From Paenibacillus sp. Soil787 (GTDB lineage Bacteria; Bacillota; Bacilli; Paenibacillales; NBRC-103111), in NCBI RefSeq assembly GCF_001429545.1, contig NZ_LMSP01000045.1, forward strand, positions 1,731 through 65,730: 64,000 nt of DNA, written 5' to 3'. Below the pieces are notes generated by a model that had not been told where the DNA came from, did no database searches, and saw nothing but the letters and a program-made list of their open reading frames with translations. Positions 51,153 to 60,020 of this stretch are shown piece by piece. The position numbers and the translations under genes were made by a program. Positions within the stretch are counted from its first letter, which is position 1, and each line of letters begins with the position of its first letter.

Positions 51153-51989
51153 ATGCTGCATATTGTCGTTTGTATCAAGCAGGTACCTGACTCGAGAGAA
51201 ATTCGCATTGACCCCAAAAATAATACGTTAATTCGCCAAGGTGTCCCAAGTATCGTGAACTTCTATGATATGCATGGGCTGGAAGAGGCGCTCCGAATTA
51301 AGGATGAACAAGGTGCGAGGATTACAGTAGTAACAATGGGACCTCCACCTGCGGAGAAAGGCTTAAAGGAATGCATCTCCCTTGGTGCAGACGATGCTGT
51401 ATTGGTGACCGATCGCGGCTTCGCGGGTGCGGACACGCTGGCGACATCGTACGTTGTAGCCCGAACCATCCGTAAAATCGCTGAAACGTGGGGACCGGTG
51501 GATATCGTTTTTTGCGGCAAACAAACGCTGGACGGCGACACGGGGCAAGTTGGGCCTGGCGTCGCATGCCGATTGGATTTGGAACAGCTTACTTATGTAA
51601 ACAAAGTCGCCAGTGTGGATGAAAAGCGGCGGAAAGTGCGTGTCCATCGGCTCTTGGAAGATGGCATTGAAGTCGTTGAGACAAGCATGCCGGTGCTGAT
51701 CACGGCGCTGAAGGAACTGAATAAGGTGAGACGAGCATCGCTGCCTGGCATGATTCGGGCTGCGAGTTATAAGCCGACGGTTTGGACGACAGCCGATTTT
51801 CCAGATCTAGAAAAAGCGAAAATAGGGCTAAAAGGCTCACCAACGATCGTAGCCAAAACTTGGGTGCCGGAGGTAAAAGCGGTTAAAACGCAGATGATCG
51901 CGTTTGATTCGCCGGAAGCAGCGGCTGCTCAGTTAGCTGATCAACTCATGACGAAGGAGATGCAGACGTTGCTAGACTGGTCTTCGTGA
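51153..51989 (+). CDS. fixA: Electron-transfer flavoprotein beta subunit FixA
   Basis: 278 residues from ATG 51153, with GGAGGGTGCAG upstream; an in-frame TTG at 51138 overlaps the ribosome site. Features: HIVVCIKQVPDSREIRIDP, VVTMGPP, CGKQTLDGDTGQVGP. FixA carries AMP/FAD with FixB. It is the first gene of fixABCX, which couples NADH oxidation to quinone reduction and low-potential ferredoxin or flavodoxin reduction (flavin-based bifurcation). No nif genes are in the window. The preceding Fnr-like site suggests low-oxygen expression. Confidence 0.95.
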   Translation: MLHIVVCIKQVPDSREIRIDPKNNTLIRQGVPSIVNFYDMHGLEEALRIKDEQGARITVVTMGPPPAEKGLKECISLGADDAVLVTDRGFAGADTLATSYVVARTIRKIAETWGPVDIVFCGKQTLDGDTGQVGPGVACRLDLEQLTYVNKVASVDEKRRKVRVHRLLEDGIEVVETSMPVLITALKELNKVRRASLPGMIRAASYKPTVWTTADFPDLEKAKIGLKGSPTIVAKTWVPEVKAVKTQMIAFDSPEAAAAQLADQLMTKEMQTLLDWSS

Positions 51990-52049
51990 AAGTAAGCATG
52001 TGTACGACCTAAACTCAGAATCACCGTTACGGGAATGGAGGAAATCACG

Positions 52050-53192
52050 ATGTCAAATGAACAATCACTGGACCAGCCTGAAGTGTCGATGCCCGATTGG
52101 TCGGCTTATCGGGGGGTACTGATCGTTGTAGAGCAGCGAGATGGAGCTGCGAAGAAGGTTTCCTGGCAGCTGCTGGGCGAAGGCAAGAAGCTGGCCGCGA
52201 AGCTTGACGCGCCGCTCATGGCGCTAGTCATAGGTGAGGATGTGGGCCATCTCGCCGATGAAGCCGTGCATTACGGCGCGGACAGGGTGTTCCTATGCGA
52301 AGCGCCCGAGCTTCGCACGTACAGAACTCGGCCATACAGCCGAGTGTGCTTGAAGCTGATCGAGGAAGCGAAGCCCGAGATCGTGCTGTTCGGCGCGACA
52401 GCGACGGGCCGCGACTTGGCAGGTGCGATAGCGACGCACCTGCCGACGGGGCTGACGGCCGACACGACGCAGCTCGACGTGGAGCCGCCGCCGTCGAGGC
52501 TGCTGCTAGCCAGCCGGCCGGCTTTTTCCGAGAAGATGATGGCCACCATCCTCTGTAAACAGTACCGGCCGCAGATGGCGACGGCGCGGGCCGGGGTGTT
52601 TCAGGCGCTCCCGAAGGACGCGTCGCGCCAAGGCGAAATCATTCGCATCGAGGCGACGATGCGAGAGGAAGAGATTGCCGCGCAGGTGCTGGACTTCCTG
52701 CGCGAAACAGGAAAGCTCAATCTCGAGGATGCCGAGATTATCGTGGCTGGGGGCCGCGGGCTGGGCGGGCCCGATGCTTTCGGGCTGCTCGCCGAGCTAG
52801 CGGATGCGCTCGGCGGCGTCGTTGGCGCATCGCGTGCCGCGGTCGATGCGGGCTGGATCGGGCATGAGCACCAGGTTGGTCAAACCGGTGCCACCGTACG
52901 GCCGAAGCTTTACTTCGCCATCGGCATTTCCGGTGCGGTTCAGCATACCGTGGGTATGAGCCATGCGGATGTCGTTGTGGCGATAAACAAAGACGATAAG
53001 GCGCCAATCTTCCAATTTGCTCATTACGGCATTGTAGGCGATATGTTCAAAATTGTTCCTGCCATTACGAATGAGATAAGGAAGCGTCGAACTTTATTTG
53101 GCATTCAACTAGCAAATACCGAAAGCTCCTTGCCGACCGACGATTCGAAGACAGGGGTTAAAGTAGCCCTTGAGAGGAGTGAAGCCAAATGA
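52050..53192 (+). CDS. fixB: Electron-transfer flavoprotein alpha subunit FixB
   Basis: 380 residues from ATG 52050, seven or eight bases after GGAGG. The N-terminal domain (VLIVVEQRDGAAKKVSWQLL) is extended compared with simple EtfA, as in FixB. The C-terminal FAD-binding domain shows VAGGRGLGG, VGASRAAVDAGW, QVGQTGATVRPKLYFAIGISG and AINKDDKAPIF. It binds the bifurcating FAD with FixA. Bases 52170-52870 are strongly G+C-rich (for example GGAGCCGCCGCCGTCGAGG) while both ends of the gene are near the local average, so composition is mosaic. The stop overlaps fixC as ATGA. Confidence 0.95.
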   Translation: MSNEQSLDQPEVSMPDWSAYRGVLIVVEQRDGAAKKVSWQLLGEGKKLAAKLDAPLMALVIGEDVGHLADEAVHYGADRVFLCEAPELRTYRTRPYSRVCLKLIEEAKPEIVLFGATATGRDLAGAIATHLPTGLTADTTQLDVEPPPSRLLLASRPAFSEKMMATILCKQYRPQMATARAGVFQALPKDASRQGEIIRIEATMREEEIAAQVLDFLRETGKLNLEDAEIIVAGGRGLGGPDAFGLLAELADALGGVVGASRAAVDAGWIGHEHQVGQTGATVRPKLYFAIGISGAVQHTVGMSHADVVVAINKDDKAPIFQFAHYGIVGDMFKIVPAITNEIRKRRTLFGIQLANTESSLPTDDSKTGVKVALERSEAK

Positions 53193-54499
53193 ACGAGAAA
53201 TTTGACGCGATCGTTGTCGGCGGTGGTCCGGCGGGCGCAGCAGCGGCTTTGACGATGGCACGTGCAGGATTATCTGTTGTATTGTTGGAGAGGGGCGAGT
53301 TCCCCGGAGCCAAAAACATTTTCGGAGGCGTCCTATACCGTAAGCAAATCGAAGAGCTTGTTCCTGAATTTTGGAAAGAAAAAAACTTTCCCATGGAGCG
53401 TTACATTGTGGAGCAGCGCATCTGGATGATGGGCAAAGAATCCATGGTCACCTTCGGGCACCGCAATGAAGCTTACAAGGAGCCTTACAATTGCTTTACT
53501 GGACTGCGGGTTAAATTCGATCAGTGGTTCGCGGACAAAGCCGTTGCAGCTGGAGCCATCCCTATTTACGAAACTGTTGCGCTCGATGTGATACGCGAAG
53601 GTGAAAGGATCGTCGGTGTACGTACCGATCGAGATGACGGTGATTTGTACGCCGATGTAGTTGTCATTGCCGATGGCGTGAACTCCTTGCTCGGGAAGGC
53701 GATGGGCATTCACAAAGAATGGATGCCGGACGAAGTTTCGCTCGCTGTAAAAGAAGTCATTGCACTTCCTAGGGAGAAAATCGAAGACCGATTCGGACTC
53801 GAAGGTGACGAAGGCGTTACGATTGAGTTTATGGGCGAGACCTCGCTAGGCATGGCAGGCATGGGTTTTCTATATACGAATAAAGAAACCATTTCACTAG
53901 GCGTTGGCGTTATGGTTAATCATTTGCGGGACAAAAAAGTGAAGCCTTATGCGGTCCTCGATGCCGTTAAGCAGCACCCGATGATTCGGAAATTGATTCA
54001 AGGGGGAGAAACGAAGGAGTACTCCGGGCACTTGATTCCCGAGGGTGGCTTTCACTCCATCCCGCCTTTGTCGGGAGATGGCTGGTGTGTCTGTGGGGAT
54101 GCCGCGCAGTTAATCAACTTTGTTCATCGTGAAGGCACGAATTTAGCCATGACCTCTGGTCGACTGGCCGGCGAGGCGATAGTCGAGGCCAAAGCGCAAA
54201 GCGACTTTTCCGCTGCATCACTCAAAGCCTACGACCAGAAAATTCGCGAATCTTTTGTCCATAAAGACTTACAGAAATACAAAGGCATGCATCAATTCCT
54301 CAAAGAGCAGGACCCAGAGTTATTGTTCGACAAGCTGCCCAGAGCGCTGAATGAAGCGGCTTACAACATGTTCCTCGTGGATGGGATTACCAAAGCAGAT
54401 AAGCAAAAAATGGCCATGAAGCTTATCAAAAATGCCGCAGGCGGTACAGTAAACCTGATGAAGTTAGGCTACAAGGGATGGAGGGCGATGAACGGATGA
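53189..54499 (+). CDS. fixC: FixC, FAD-dependent ETF-quinone oxidoreductase-like
   Basis: 436 residues. The N-terminal FAD-binding fingerprint VVGGGPAGAAAALTMARAG and EFPGAKNIFGGVLYR identify the ETF-QO/FixC family. The later GDAAQLINFVHREGTNLAM is the second FAD contact. FixC passes electrons from FixAB to quinone. Its start overlaps the fixB stop by four bases and its stop overlaps the fixX start in the same way, so the whole operon is translationally coupled. Confidence 0.95.
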   Translation: MNEKFDAIVVGGGPAGAAAALTMARAGLSVVLLERGEFPGAKNIFGGVLYRKQIEELVPEFWKEKNFPMERYIVEQRIWMMGKESMVTFGHRNEAYKEPYNCFTGLRVKFDQWFADKAVAAGAIPIYETVALDVIREGERIVGVRTDRDDGDLYADVVVIADGVNSLLGKAMGIHKEWMPDEVSLAVKEVIALPREKIEDRFGLEGDEGVTIEFMGETSLGMAGMGFLYTNKETISLGVGVMVNHLRDKKVKPYAVLDAVKQHPMIRKLIQGGETKEYSGHLIPEGGFHSIPPLSGDGWCVCGDAAQLINFVHREGTNLAMTSGRLAGEAIVEAKAQSDFSAASLKAYDQKIRESFVHKDLQKYKGMHQFLKEQDPELLFDKLPRALNEAAYNMFLVDGITKADKQKMAMKLIKNAAGGTVNLMKLGYKGWRAMNG

Positions 54500-54783
54500 G
54501 CCAAAGTGACATTTCAGATAAGCTATTTACCATTCGTTATAAATGCGATGATAAGTCGCACCTTGTCATCAAGGATACGCAGACCTGTTTAAATTGTGTA
54601 ACGAAGGATTGCAATTATTTCTGTCCCTCGGACGTCTATGAATGGGAAAAGAAACTCAAAATTACCACCGTTGCATTTGAAAATTGTATCGAATGCGGGA
54701 CCTGCCGAATCGCATGTCCATCCTACAACATTGATTGGGTCTACCCCAAAGGCGGTTATGGTATGACTTATAAATTTGGCTAA
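54496..54783 (+). CDS. fixX: FixX, ferredoxin-like protein
   Basis: 95 residues from ATG 54496 (overlap ATGA with fixC; GGAGGGCG 12 bases upstream). Cysteines lie in CLNCVTKDCNYFCP and CIECGTCRIACP; CxxCxxxCP in the second segment can hold one 4Fe-4S cluster, and the first cysteine group is typical of FixX. It completes the complex, passing electrons between FixC and the quinone pool. Confidence 0.94.
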   Translation: MSQSDISDKLFTIRYKCDDKSHLVIKDTQTCLNCVTKDCNYFCPSDVYEWEKKLKITTVAFENCIECGTCRIACPSYNIDWVYPKGGYGMTYKFG

Positions 54784-54796
54784 AACGAAATATACG

Positions 54797-54836
54797 AAAA
54801 GGAGCTAAGGCTATTTCGAGCCTTTGCTCCTTTTTT
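54797..54836 (+). terminator. Intrinsic terminator of fixABCX
   Basis: AAAAGGAGC-TAAGGCT-ATTTCG-AGCCTTT-GCTCCTTTTTT. Confidence 0.9.
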
Positions 54837-54931
54837 AATGCAATCAAAAACTACATTCCTCCATATGTAGGTGCTAATCCTCCATAGTTTTGTTCACGAA
54901 GGGGTATGATAATAGAAGGAGGAGGGATATT

Positions 54932-57127
54932 ATGCGAATTACATTTGAACCAACACAAGGACTATTCCATTTACAAAACAAGCACATGAGCTATGTTATT
55001 CAACTAATCAAATCCGCTTACCCAGCCCATGTGTACTGGGGACGCCCTATCCGATCAGGTCAATTGGCTTCGATCCTACAATTTCAGGAGAGATGTTCGT
55101 TTTCACCCAATCCTGTTCCCGAAGATCGCAGCATTTCTTTCGATACATTGCCTCAGGAATATCCGGCATACGGTACAAGTGATTATCGGGAGCCAGCTTA
55201 TCAAGTTGCTCTTCCTGATGGATCAACCATTACTGAGCTCATCTATGACAAGCACCGAATCTACCAAGGAAAACCGGTGCTCGAAGGGCTTCCTGCCACA
55301 TATGTAGAGCAAGATAATGAAGCGGAAACATTGGAGCTTGAGCTCGTTGATTCTATCATTGGTTTGCGCGTCATTCTTACGTATACAATATTTGAGCAGC
55401 ACGCAGCGATGACTAGATCGGTGCGTTTCGTAAATGAAGGTTCTGGTGATCTAAAGCTGCTTCGAGCGCTTAGTTTGAGCCTTGATTATCAGCATAGCGA
55501 TTTTGATCTTCTGCAGCTTTCAGGTAGTTGGGTTAGAGAACGACATATCGAGAGAAGACCTTTAGCACCTGGAAAATTGACTGTAGAAAGTCGCCGCGGA
55601 TCAAGTAGTCATCAGCACAATCCTTTCGTAGCACTGCTTTCCAAGGATGCAAATGAGGATCATGGCGATGTTTATGGTTTCAGCCTTGTTTATAGTGGCA
55701 ATTTCGCTGCCCATGCAGAAGTTGAGCCGTATGGCTCAGCACGTTTATCCATGGGGATTAATCCATTTGATTTTGGCTGGCTGCTTGAGCCGGGACAACA
55801 TTTTCAAACACCTGAAGCCGTAATGGTTTACTCAAATGCTGGTCTAGGGGATATGTCAAGAACGTATCATAAGCTTTACCGCACTCGGCTTTGCCGCGGT
55901 GAATTCCGTGATCGGACAAGACCTGTGCTCGTGAATAACTGGGAAGCAACCTATTTTCAATTTAATGCGGATAAAATAGAAAGCATCGCCAGTGCCGGCA
56001 AAGAGCTTGGTATCGAGCTATTCGTTCTTGACGATGGTTGGTTCGGCAAAAGAGACAGCGATGACAGCTCCTTGGGCGATTGGGTCGTTGATAAGGCCAA
56101 ACTACCGGGTGGACTAGAGGATCTCGTCTCCAGAGTCAATGGGATGGGACTTGAGTTTGGACTTTGGTTTGAACCCGAAATGGTATCCCCTGACAGTGAC
56201 TTATATCGAAAACACCCAGACTGGTGCCTGCATGTACCGAACCGTAGACGTACGGAAGGCCGTCAGCAATTAATATTGGATTTTTCACGTGCAGATGTTT
56301 GTGAAGCGATCACCAAAATGATCCGTGATATTCTAAGCAGCGCGCCGATCACTTATGTCAAATGGGACATGAACCGTAATATGACCGAAATTGGTTCCGC
56401 TGCATTGCCGCCTGAAAGACAAAGAGAAACAGCTCATCGCTACATTCTTGGACTGTACCGTATTCTTGAAACATTGACGACCGAGTTCCCGCATATCTTG
56501 TTCGAGAGCTGCTCCGGTGGCGGTGGTCGGTTTGACCCAGGCATGCTGTATTATATGCCGCAAACATGGACAAGCGATAACACGGATGCAATCTCCCGTT
56601 TGAAAATTCAGTATGGAACGAGCATTGTTTATCCTGTGAGTACAATGGGAGCGCACGTATCCGCTGTACCAAATCACCAAGTTCACCGTGAGACATCTCT
56701 GGAAATGCGCGGCGATGTTGCGATGTCCGGCAACTTTGGTTACGAACTCGACTTAACCAAGTTTAGCGACGAGGAAAAAGAAATCGTCAAGAAGCAAATT
56801 GCCGATTATAAGCATATCCGACCACTCGTCCAATTCGGCGACATGTACCGCCTACTCAGTCCATTCGAAGGTAACGAAACGGCTTGGATGATCGTTTCTG
56901 AAGATAAGACCCAAGCTATGGTCGCTTACTTCCGAGTGCTCGCCGAGCCTAATGCGCCTCTCAAAACGCTGCGGCTCAAAGGTCTCAACCCATCCTTCGA
57001 TTACCAAATCGCAGGCTTGCAAGGTCAGTACCCCGGCGACCATCTGCTTTACGCCGGCCTTCCAGTCTCTGGTCTCCACGGAGACTTCCAAAGTAAAATC
57101 TGGCTGCTCGAACATAAGCCATTATAG
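54932..57127 (+). CDS. Alpha-galactosidase, GH36
   Basis: 731 residues from ATG 54932 (AAGGAGGAGGG upstream). N-terminal beta-sandwich, then the TIM barrel. GLWFEPEMVSPDSDLYRKHP and the nucleophile Asp479 in YVKWDMNRNMTE, plus Asp549 in WTSDNTDAISRL as acid/base, match the GH36 enzyme of Geobacillus type in both identity and position. It removes terminal alpha-1,6-galactose from raffinose-type sugars or galactomannan fragments. Cytoplasmic, monocistronic, no transporter adjacent. Confidence 0.96.
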   Translation: MRITFEPTQGLFHLQNKHMSYVIQLIKSAYPAHVYWGRPIRSGQLASILQFQERCSFSPNPVPEDRSISFDTLPQEYPAYGTSDYREPAYQVALPDGSTITELIYDKHRIYQGKPVLEGLPATYVEQDNEAETLELELVDSIIGLRVILTYTIFEQHAAMTRSVRFVNEGSGDLKLLRALSLSLDYQHSDFDLLQLSGSWVRERHIERRPLAPGKLTVESRRGSSSHQHNPFVALLSKDANEDHGDVYGFSLVYSGNFAAHAEVEPYGSARLSMGINPFDFGWLLEPGQHFQTPEAVMVYSNAGLGDMSRTYHKLYRTRLCRGEFRDRTRPVLVNNWEATYFQFNADKIESIASAGKELGIELFVLDDGWFGKRDSDDSSLGDWVVDKAKLPGGLEDLVSRVNGMGLEFGLWFEPEMVSPDSDLYRKHPDWCLHVPNRRRTEGRQQLILDFSRADVCEAITKMIRDILSSAPITYVKWDMNRNMTEIGSAALPPERQRETAHRYILGLYRILETLTTEFPHILFESCSGGGGRFDPGMLYYMPQTWTSDNTDAISRLKIQYGTSIVYPVSTMGAHVSAVPNHQVHRETSLEMRGDVAMSGNFGYELDLTKFSDEEKEIVKKQIADYKHIRPLVQFGDMYRLLSPFEGNETAWMIVSEDKTQAMVAYFRVLAEPNAPLKTLRLKGLNPSFDYQIAGLQGQYPGDHLLYAGLPVSGLHGDFQSKIWLLEHKPL

Positions 57128-57134
57128 ACAGTTC

Positions 57135-57170
57135 AAAAACACTGACTTCTTCACTGAGGTCAGTGTTTTT
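57135..57170 (+). terminator. Intrinsic terminator of alpha-galactosidase gene
   Basis: AAAAACACTGACTTC-TTCACT-GAGGTCAGTGTTTTT. Confidence 0.9.
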
Positions 57171-57306
57171 AGTTTCACGGAAGGGGGCTAGTGCAACAAC
57201 GCTTTTCATTTTGATTGATGAGCTGGCTTCATATTTGTTCAGGTTTACGATATGATAAGGATATACATAATTTCTATTTTTTATCACGAAGGGAGATTCA
57301 TTCGAT

Positions 57307-57822
57307 ATGCTGCAACGACCTGGTTGTGAAGAATACTCACCATTTTTTACTGGTTACATTTGTCAAGTTCCGGAAGGCGACTACTTGTCCTTTTTACACG
57401 GTCAATTAGACGCTGTTGACGCCTTGTTTTCGCCGATTACTGATGAGCAAGGGCTTTATCGATATGAGCCGGGGAAGTGGAGCTTGAAGGAAATTTTGGG
57501 GCATATGACGGATACGGAGCGTATTATGAGTTATCGGATGCTGCGTATTGCTCGTGGAGATACAACGAATTTACCAGGATTTGATCAGGATGTATACATC
57601 ACGAATGCTTCTTTCGACGAATTGTCGATGGAGGATTTGTTGAAAGACTTTCAAGCCGTACGTCAAGCCACATTTTCACTGTTACAAACAATTTCAGAAG
57701 CTGCCTGGTCGCGTAAAGGGATAGCTAATAACAATGAAATCTCTGCACGCGCGATTGCCTATGTAATAGCCGGTCATGCTCAGCATCATCTTGGCGTCAT
57801 CCAACAAAAATACAATTATTAA
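57307..57822 (+). CDS. DinB-family putative metal-dependent protein
   Basis: 171 residues, four-helix DinB_2 fold. KWSLKEILGHMTDTERIM provides the first metal-site His, and the C-terminal GHAQHHLGVI two more, the usual three-His site. Relatives include bacillithiol-transferase-like enzymes such as BstA/YfiT, so a thiol-transfer role in Bacilli is possible. GAAGGGAG lies 12 bases before the ATG. Monocistronic, ending at a hairpin shared with the convergent gene. Confidence 0.88.
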   Translation: MLQRPGCEEYSPFFTGYICQVPEGDYLSFLHGQLDAVDALFSPITDEQGLYRYEPGKWSLKEILGHMTDTERIMSYRMLRIARGDTTNLPGFDQDVYITNASFDELSMEDLLKDFQAVRQATFSLLQTISEAAWSRKGIANNNEISARAIAYVIAGHAQHHLGVIQQKYNY

Positions 57823-57857
57823 AAAACGAGAAGTCCTGAGGGACTTCTCGTTTTTTT
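57821..57857. terminator. Bidirectional terminator between convergent genes
   Basis: AAAAAACGAGAAGTCC-TGA-GGGACTTCTCGTTTTTTT. It begins at the DinB stop and reaches the stop of the minus-strand gene at 57856. Confidence 0.9.
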
Positions 57858-58086
57858 AGTATAGGGATAAGGCAAGGGAGTCGCGCTCATTAAAGGAATG
57901 GAGAATCGCTTCACAACCTACGATTTCAATACTAATGATAGAGTCCAAACATTTCTTAATCGTTGCTCTTCCTTTGGTCACTTTCGCTTCAAGTGCGGAT
58001 TTCAGTAAATTGAATTTCTTTTTATTTTTCTCATCTGAGTAGACTGGCACGGGTTTGTTGTGAATTGTAATAAACATTTTCATCAT
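57856..58086 (-). CDS. Hypothetical 76-residue protein
   Basis: Starts MMKMFITIHNKPVPVYSDEKN and ends NERDSLALSLY; Lys-rich in the middle (KNKKKFNLLKSALEAKV). AGGATGGTGAAAA precedes the two tandem ATGs (58086 or 58083). No family recognised. It ends exactly at the shared terminator and has a clear stop, which supports it as a real small gene. Confidence 0.65.
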   Translation of the reverse strand: MMKMFITIHNKPVPVYSDEKNKKKFNLLKSALEAKVTKGRATIKKCLDSIISIEIVGCEAILHSFNERDSLALSLY

Positions 58087-58283
58087 TTTTCACCATCCTA
58101 GGAATTGGATATAAGATTAGCATATATGAATATTATTAAATTAACCTTAAAATAGTTTTACAATTTTGAAACAAAACCATATATTTCTATGATTTTTACT
58201 TCTCATAAGAATATACGTATGAGAGACAAGAATTGTTTCATTCTTAGATAGCATTTCTTGAAAAATTTGTGAATTCAGTGATT

Positions 58284-59084
58284 TTAATTTTGCTGAGCGT
58301 TTTGGCGAAAAAGCTTGGGGGATGTCCCAAATCTATGTTTAAATGCTCGGTGGAAGTAGGGATAGCTGCCGAAACCGCAGCTTAAGGCGATTTGCTCTAG
58401 GGACATTGAACTATCATGCATGCGTTCCACAGCACTGGATAAGCGTACCTCAAGGGCATATTGGATCATGGTTTTGCCGAAGCATTCTTTGAACAAATGA
58501 ACCGCGCGGGAAACGCTGAGCCCAACATGGTTGGCAACATCATCAACTTTAAAAGTAGCCGTAGCTTGTGCTTCAATGAACCTCTTCATACGTGTCCCAG
58601 TAAATGGGCGCCCTTGTAAGGAGACGGTTTCTGTTGCAGCACGCTCAACATATAGGCAAAGTGCTTGCAGCAAATAGCCGCTAAGCTCTTGATTTTCTTC
58701 TTCCATTCTTCGTTTTTCGAGAATAAGCTGCCGCCATAGCGAGATTAACCGTGCATCTAAGTCGATGCGCGTACAAGTCTGTTTAAGGCTGCGTTTCCAC
58801 CATGCATCGATCCAAGCACCTTTACAGAATACATAATAGTCGCCACTGGCGATTTTATTGCTTGGTTGATCTGACTCGTGTTCGATACGAAGTTCATAAG
58901 GGTCACCCGGTTGAAAAAGGAGTAAATGACCAGCTTCCACTCGCTGCATCTGACCATCCACAAGAACCTCGGAAGTACCTTCTGTTTGTAAACGGAAAAG
59001 ATAAGAGATTAGACCAGCTTTGGTACTCACATTAAACGGTTCCATATGAAAAGAATAGCCGCAGGTTAAGACCTCAGTTTCCAT
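58284..59084 (-). CDS. AraC-family regulator of the adjacent sugar genes
   Basis: 266 residues from ATG 59084 (AAAGGTGA upstream); the frame continues to 59141 without a better site. N-terminal cupin-like domain (LVDGQMQRVEAGHLLLFQPGD) for a sugar ligand, C-terminal AraC domain (FKVDDVANHVGLSVSRAVHLF; SLEQIALSCGFGSYPYFHRAFKHRFG). It is divergent from the isomerase-dehydrogenase pair with a 135-bp gap and probably regulates it. Confidence 0.9.
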   Translation of the reverse strand: METEVLTCGYSFHMEPFNVSTKAGLISYLFRLQTEGTSEVLVDGQMQRVEAGHLLLFQPGDPYELRIEHESDQPSNKIASGDYYVFCKGAWIDAWWKRSLKQTCTRIDLDARLISLWRQLILEKRRMEEENQELSGYLLQALCLYVERAATETVSLQGRPFTGTRMKRFIEAQATATFKVDDVANHVGLSVSRAVHLFKECFGKTMIQYALEVRLSSAVERMHDSSMSLEQIALSCGFGSYPYFHRAFKHRFGTSPKLFRQNAQQN

Positions 59085-59219
59085 TGTATTCACCTTTCGT
59101 AGCCAAATAGGAGATGTTTTGATTATATCGTGAATGGTCATATAAGGCTATGATCCAGTATACTAATTCTATTATGTTCGATTTATCCAAATATAGATGA
59201 TAAGAAAAGAGGAGAACAA

Positions 59220-59996
59220 ATGGGACGTTTAGGAATTGGTCTGCAATTGTATACATTAAGAGATGATATGGAGAAAGATATGGAAGGCACACTTCGTCAT
59301 GTAGCGAAGTTAGGATATGAAGGCGTAGAATTCGCGGGGTATTACGGTAAGCCTGCTGACGAACTTAAACAGCTGCTGGATGAGCTGGGTTTGAAAGCAT
59401 TCGGCAGTCACGTGAGTTTAGAGAGATTTCGTAAAGATCTTCAAGGAGAACTGGACTACCTGAAAACAATCGGTGCGAAATATGCAATTTGCCCTTATGT
59501 TGGTGCTGAAGAACGTGAGTCAGCAGATCAATGGAAAGCACTAATTGCTGAATGCCAAGCGATTGCTGTAGAAACGAATAAACAAGGTTTGCAGTTCCTT
59601 TATCACAATCATGATTTCGAATTTCATTATAAAGTGAATGACGAGTTCGTCTTTGATGCCATGTTTGCCAAAACGGGTGAAGATGCCATTAACGTAGAGA
59701 TGGACGTTTGTTGGGTTCAATTCGCCGGTCAAGATCCCCTTGCCTACATAGCCAAATATGCGGGCCGTTTACCGCTGCTTCATTTCAAAGATTTCACGAA
59801 AGATGCAGAAGGTAAATTAGTAACACTCGAACTGGGCTTAGGCGATGTTCCTTTGGAAAAAGTGATTAAAGCGGCAGAGCAAGCAGGCGTGGAATGGCTT
59901 GTTGTTGAGCAGGATCACTGCCAGAAGCCACCGCTAACAAGTGTCGAGAACAGCTTAAACTGGGTCAAAGAACATTACACGAATGTTCATAACTAA
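59220..59996 (+). CDS. Sugar phosphate isomerase/epimerase (xylose-isomerase-like TIM barrel)
   Basis: 258 residues. Typical starts LGIGLQLYTLRDDM and GYEGVEFAGYYG, with metal-ligand regions in FLYHNHDFEF, VEMDVCWVQFAG and LLHFKDF, and C-terminal WLVVEQDH. Family members isomerise or dehydrate inositol- and sugar-like substrates (IolE, IolH relatives). The start follows AGAGGAGAACAA. It is cotranscribed with the downstream Gfo/Idh/MocA gene (24-bp gap), a common pairing in uncharacterised polyol or glycoside catabolism. Confidence 0.92.
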   Translation: MGRLGIGLQLYTLRDDMEKDMEGTLRHVAKLGYEGVEFAGYYGKPADELKQLLDELGLKAFGSHVSLERFRKDLQGELDYLKTIGAKYAICPYVGAEERESADQWKALIAECQAIAVETNKQGLQFLYHNHDFEFHYKVNDEFVFDAMFAKTGEDAINVEMDVCWVQFAGQDPLAYIAKYAGRLPLLHFKDFTKDAEGKLVTLELGLGDVPLEKVIKAAEQAGVEWLVVEQDHCQKPPLTSVENSLNWVKEHYTNVHN

Positions 59997-60020
59997 CAAT
60001 TAGAGGGAGCATAAATAAAT

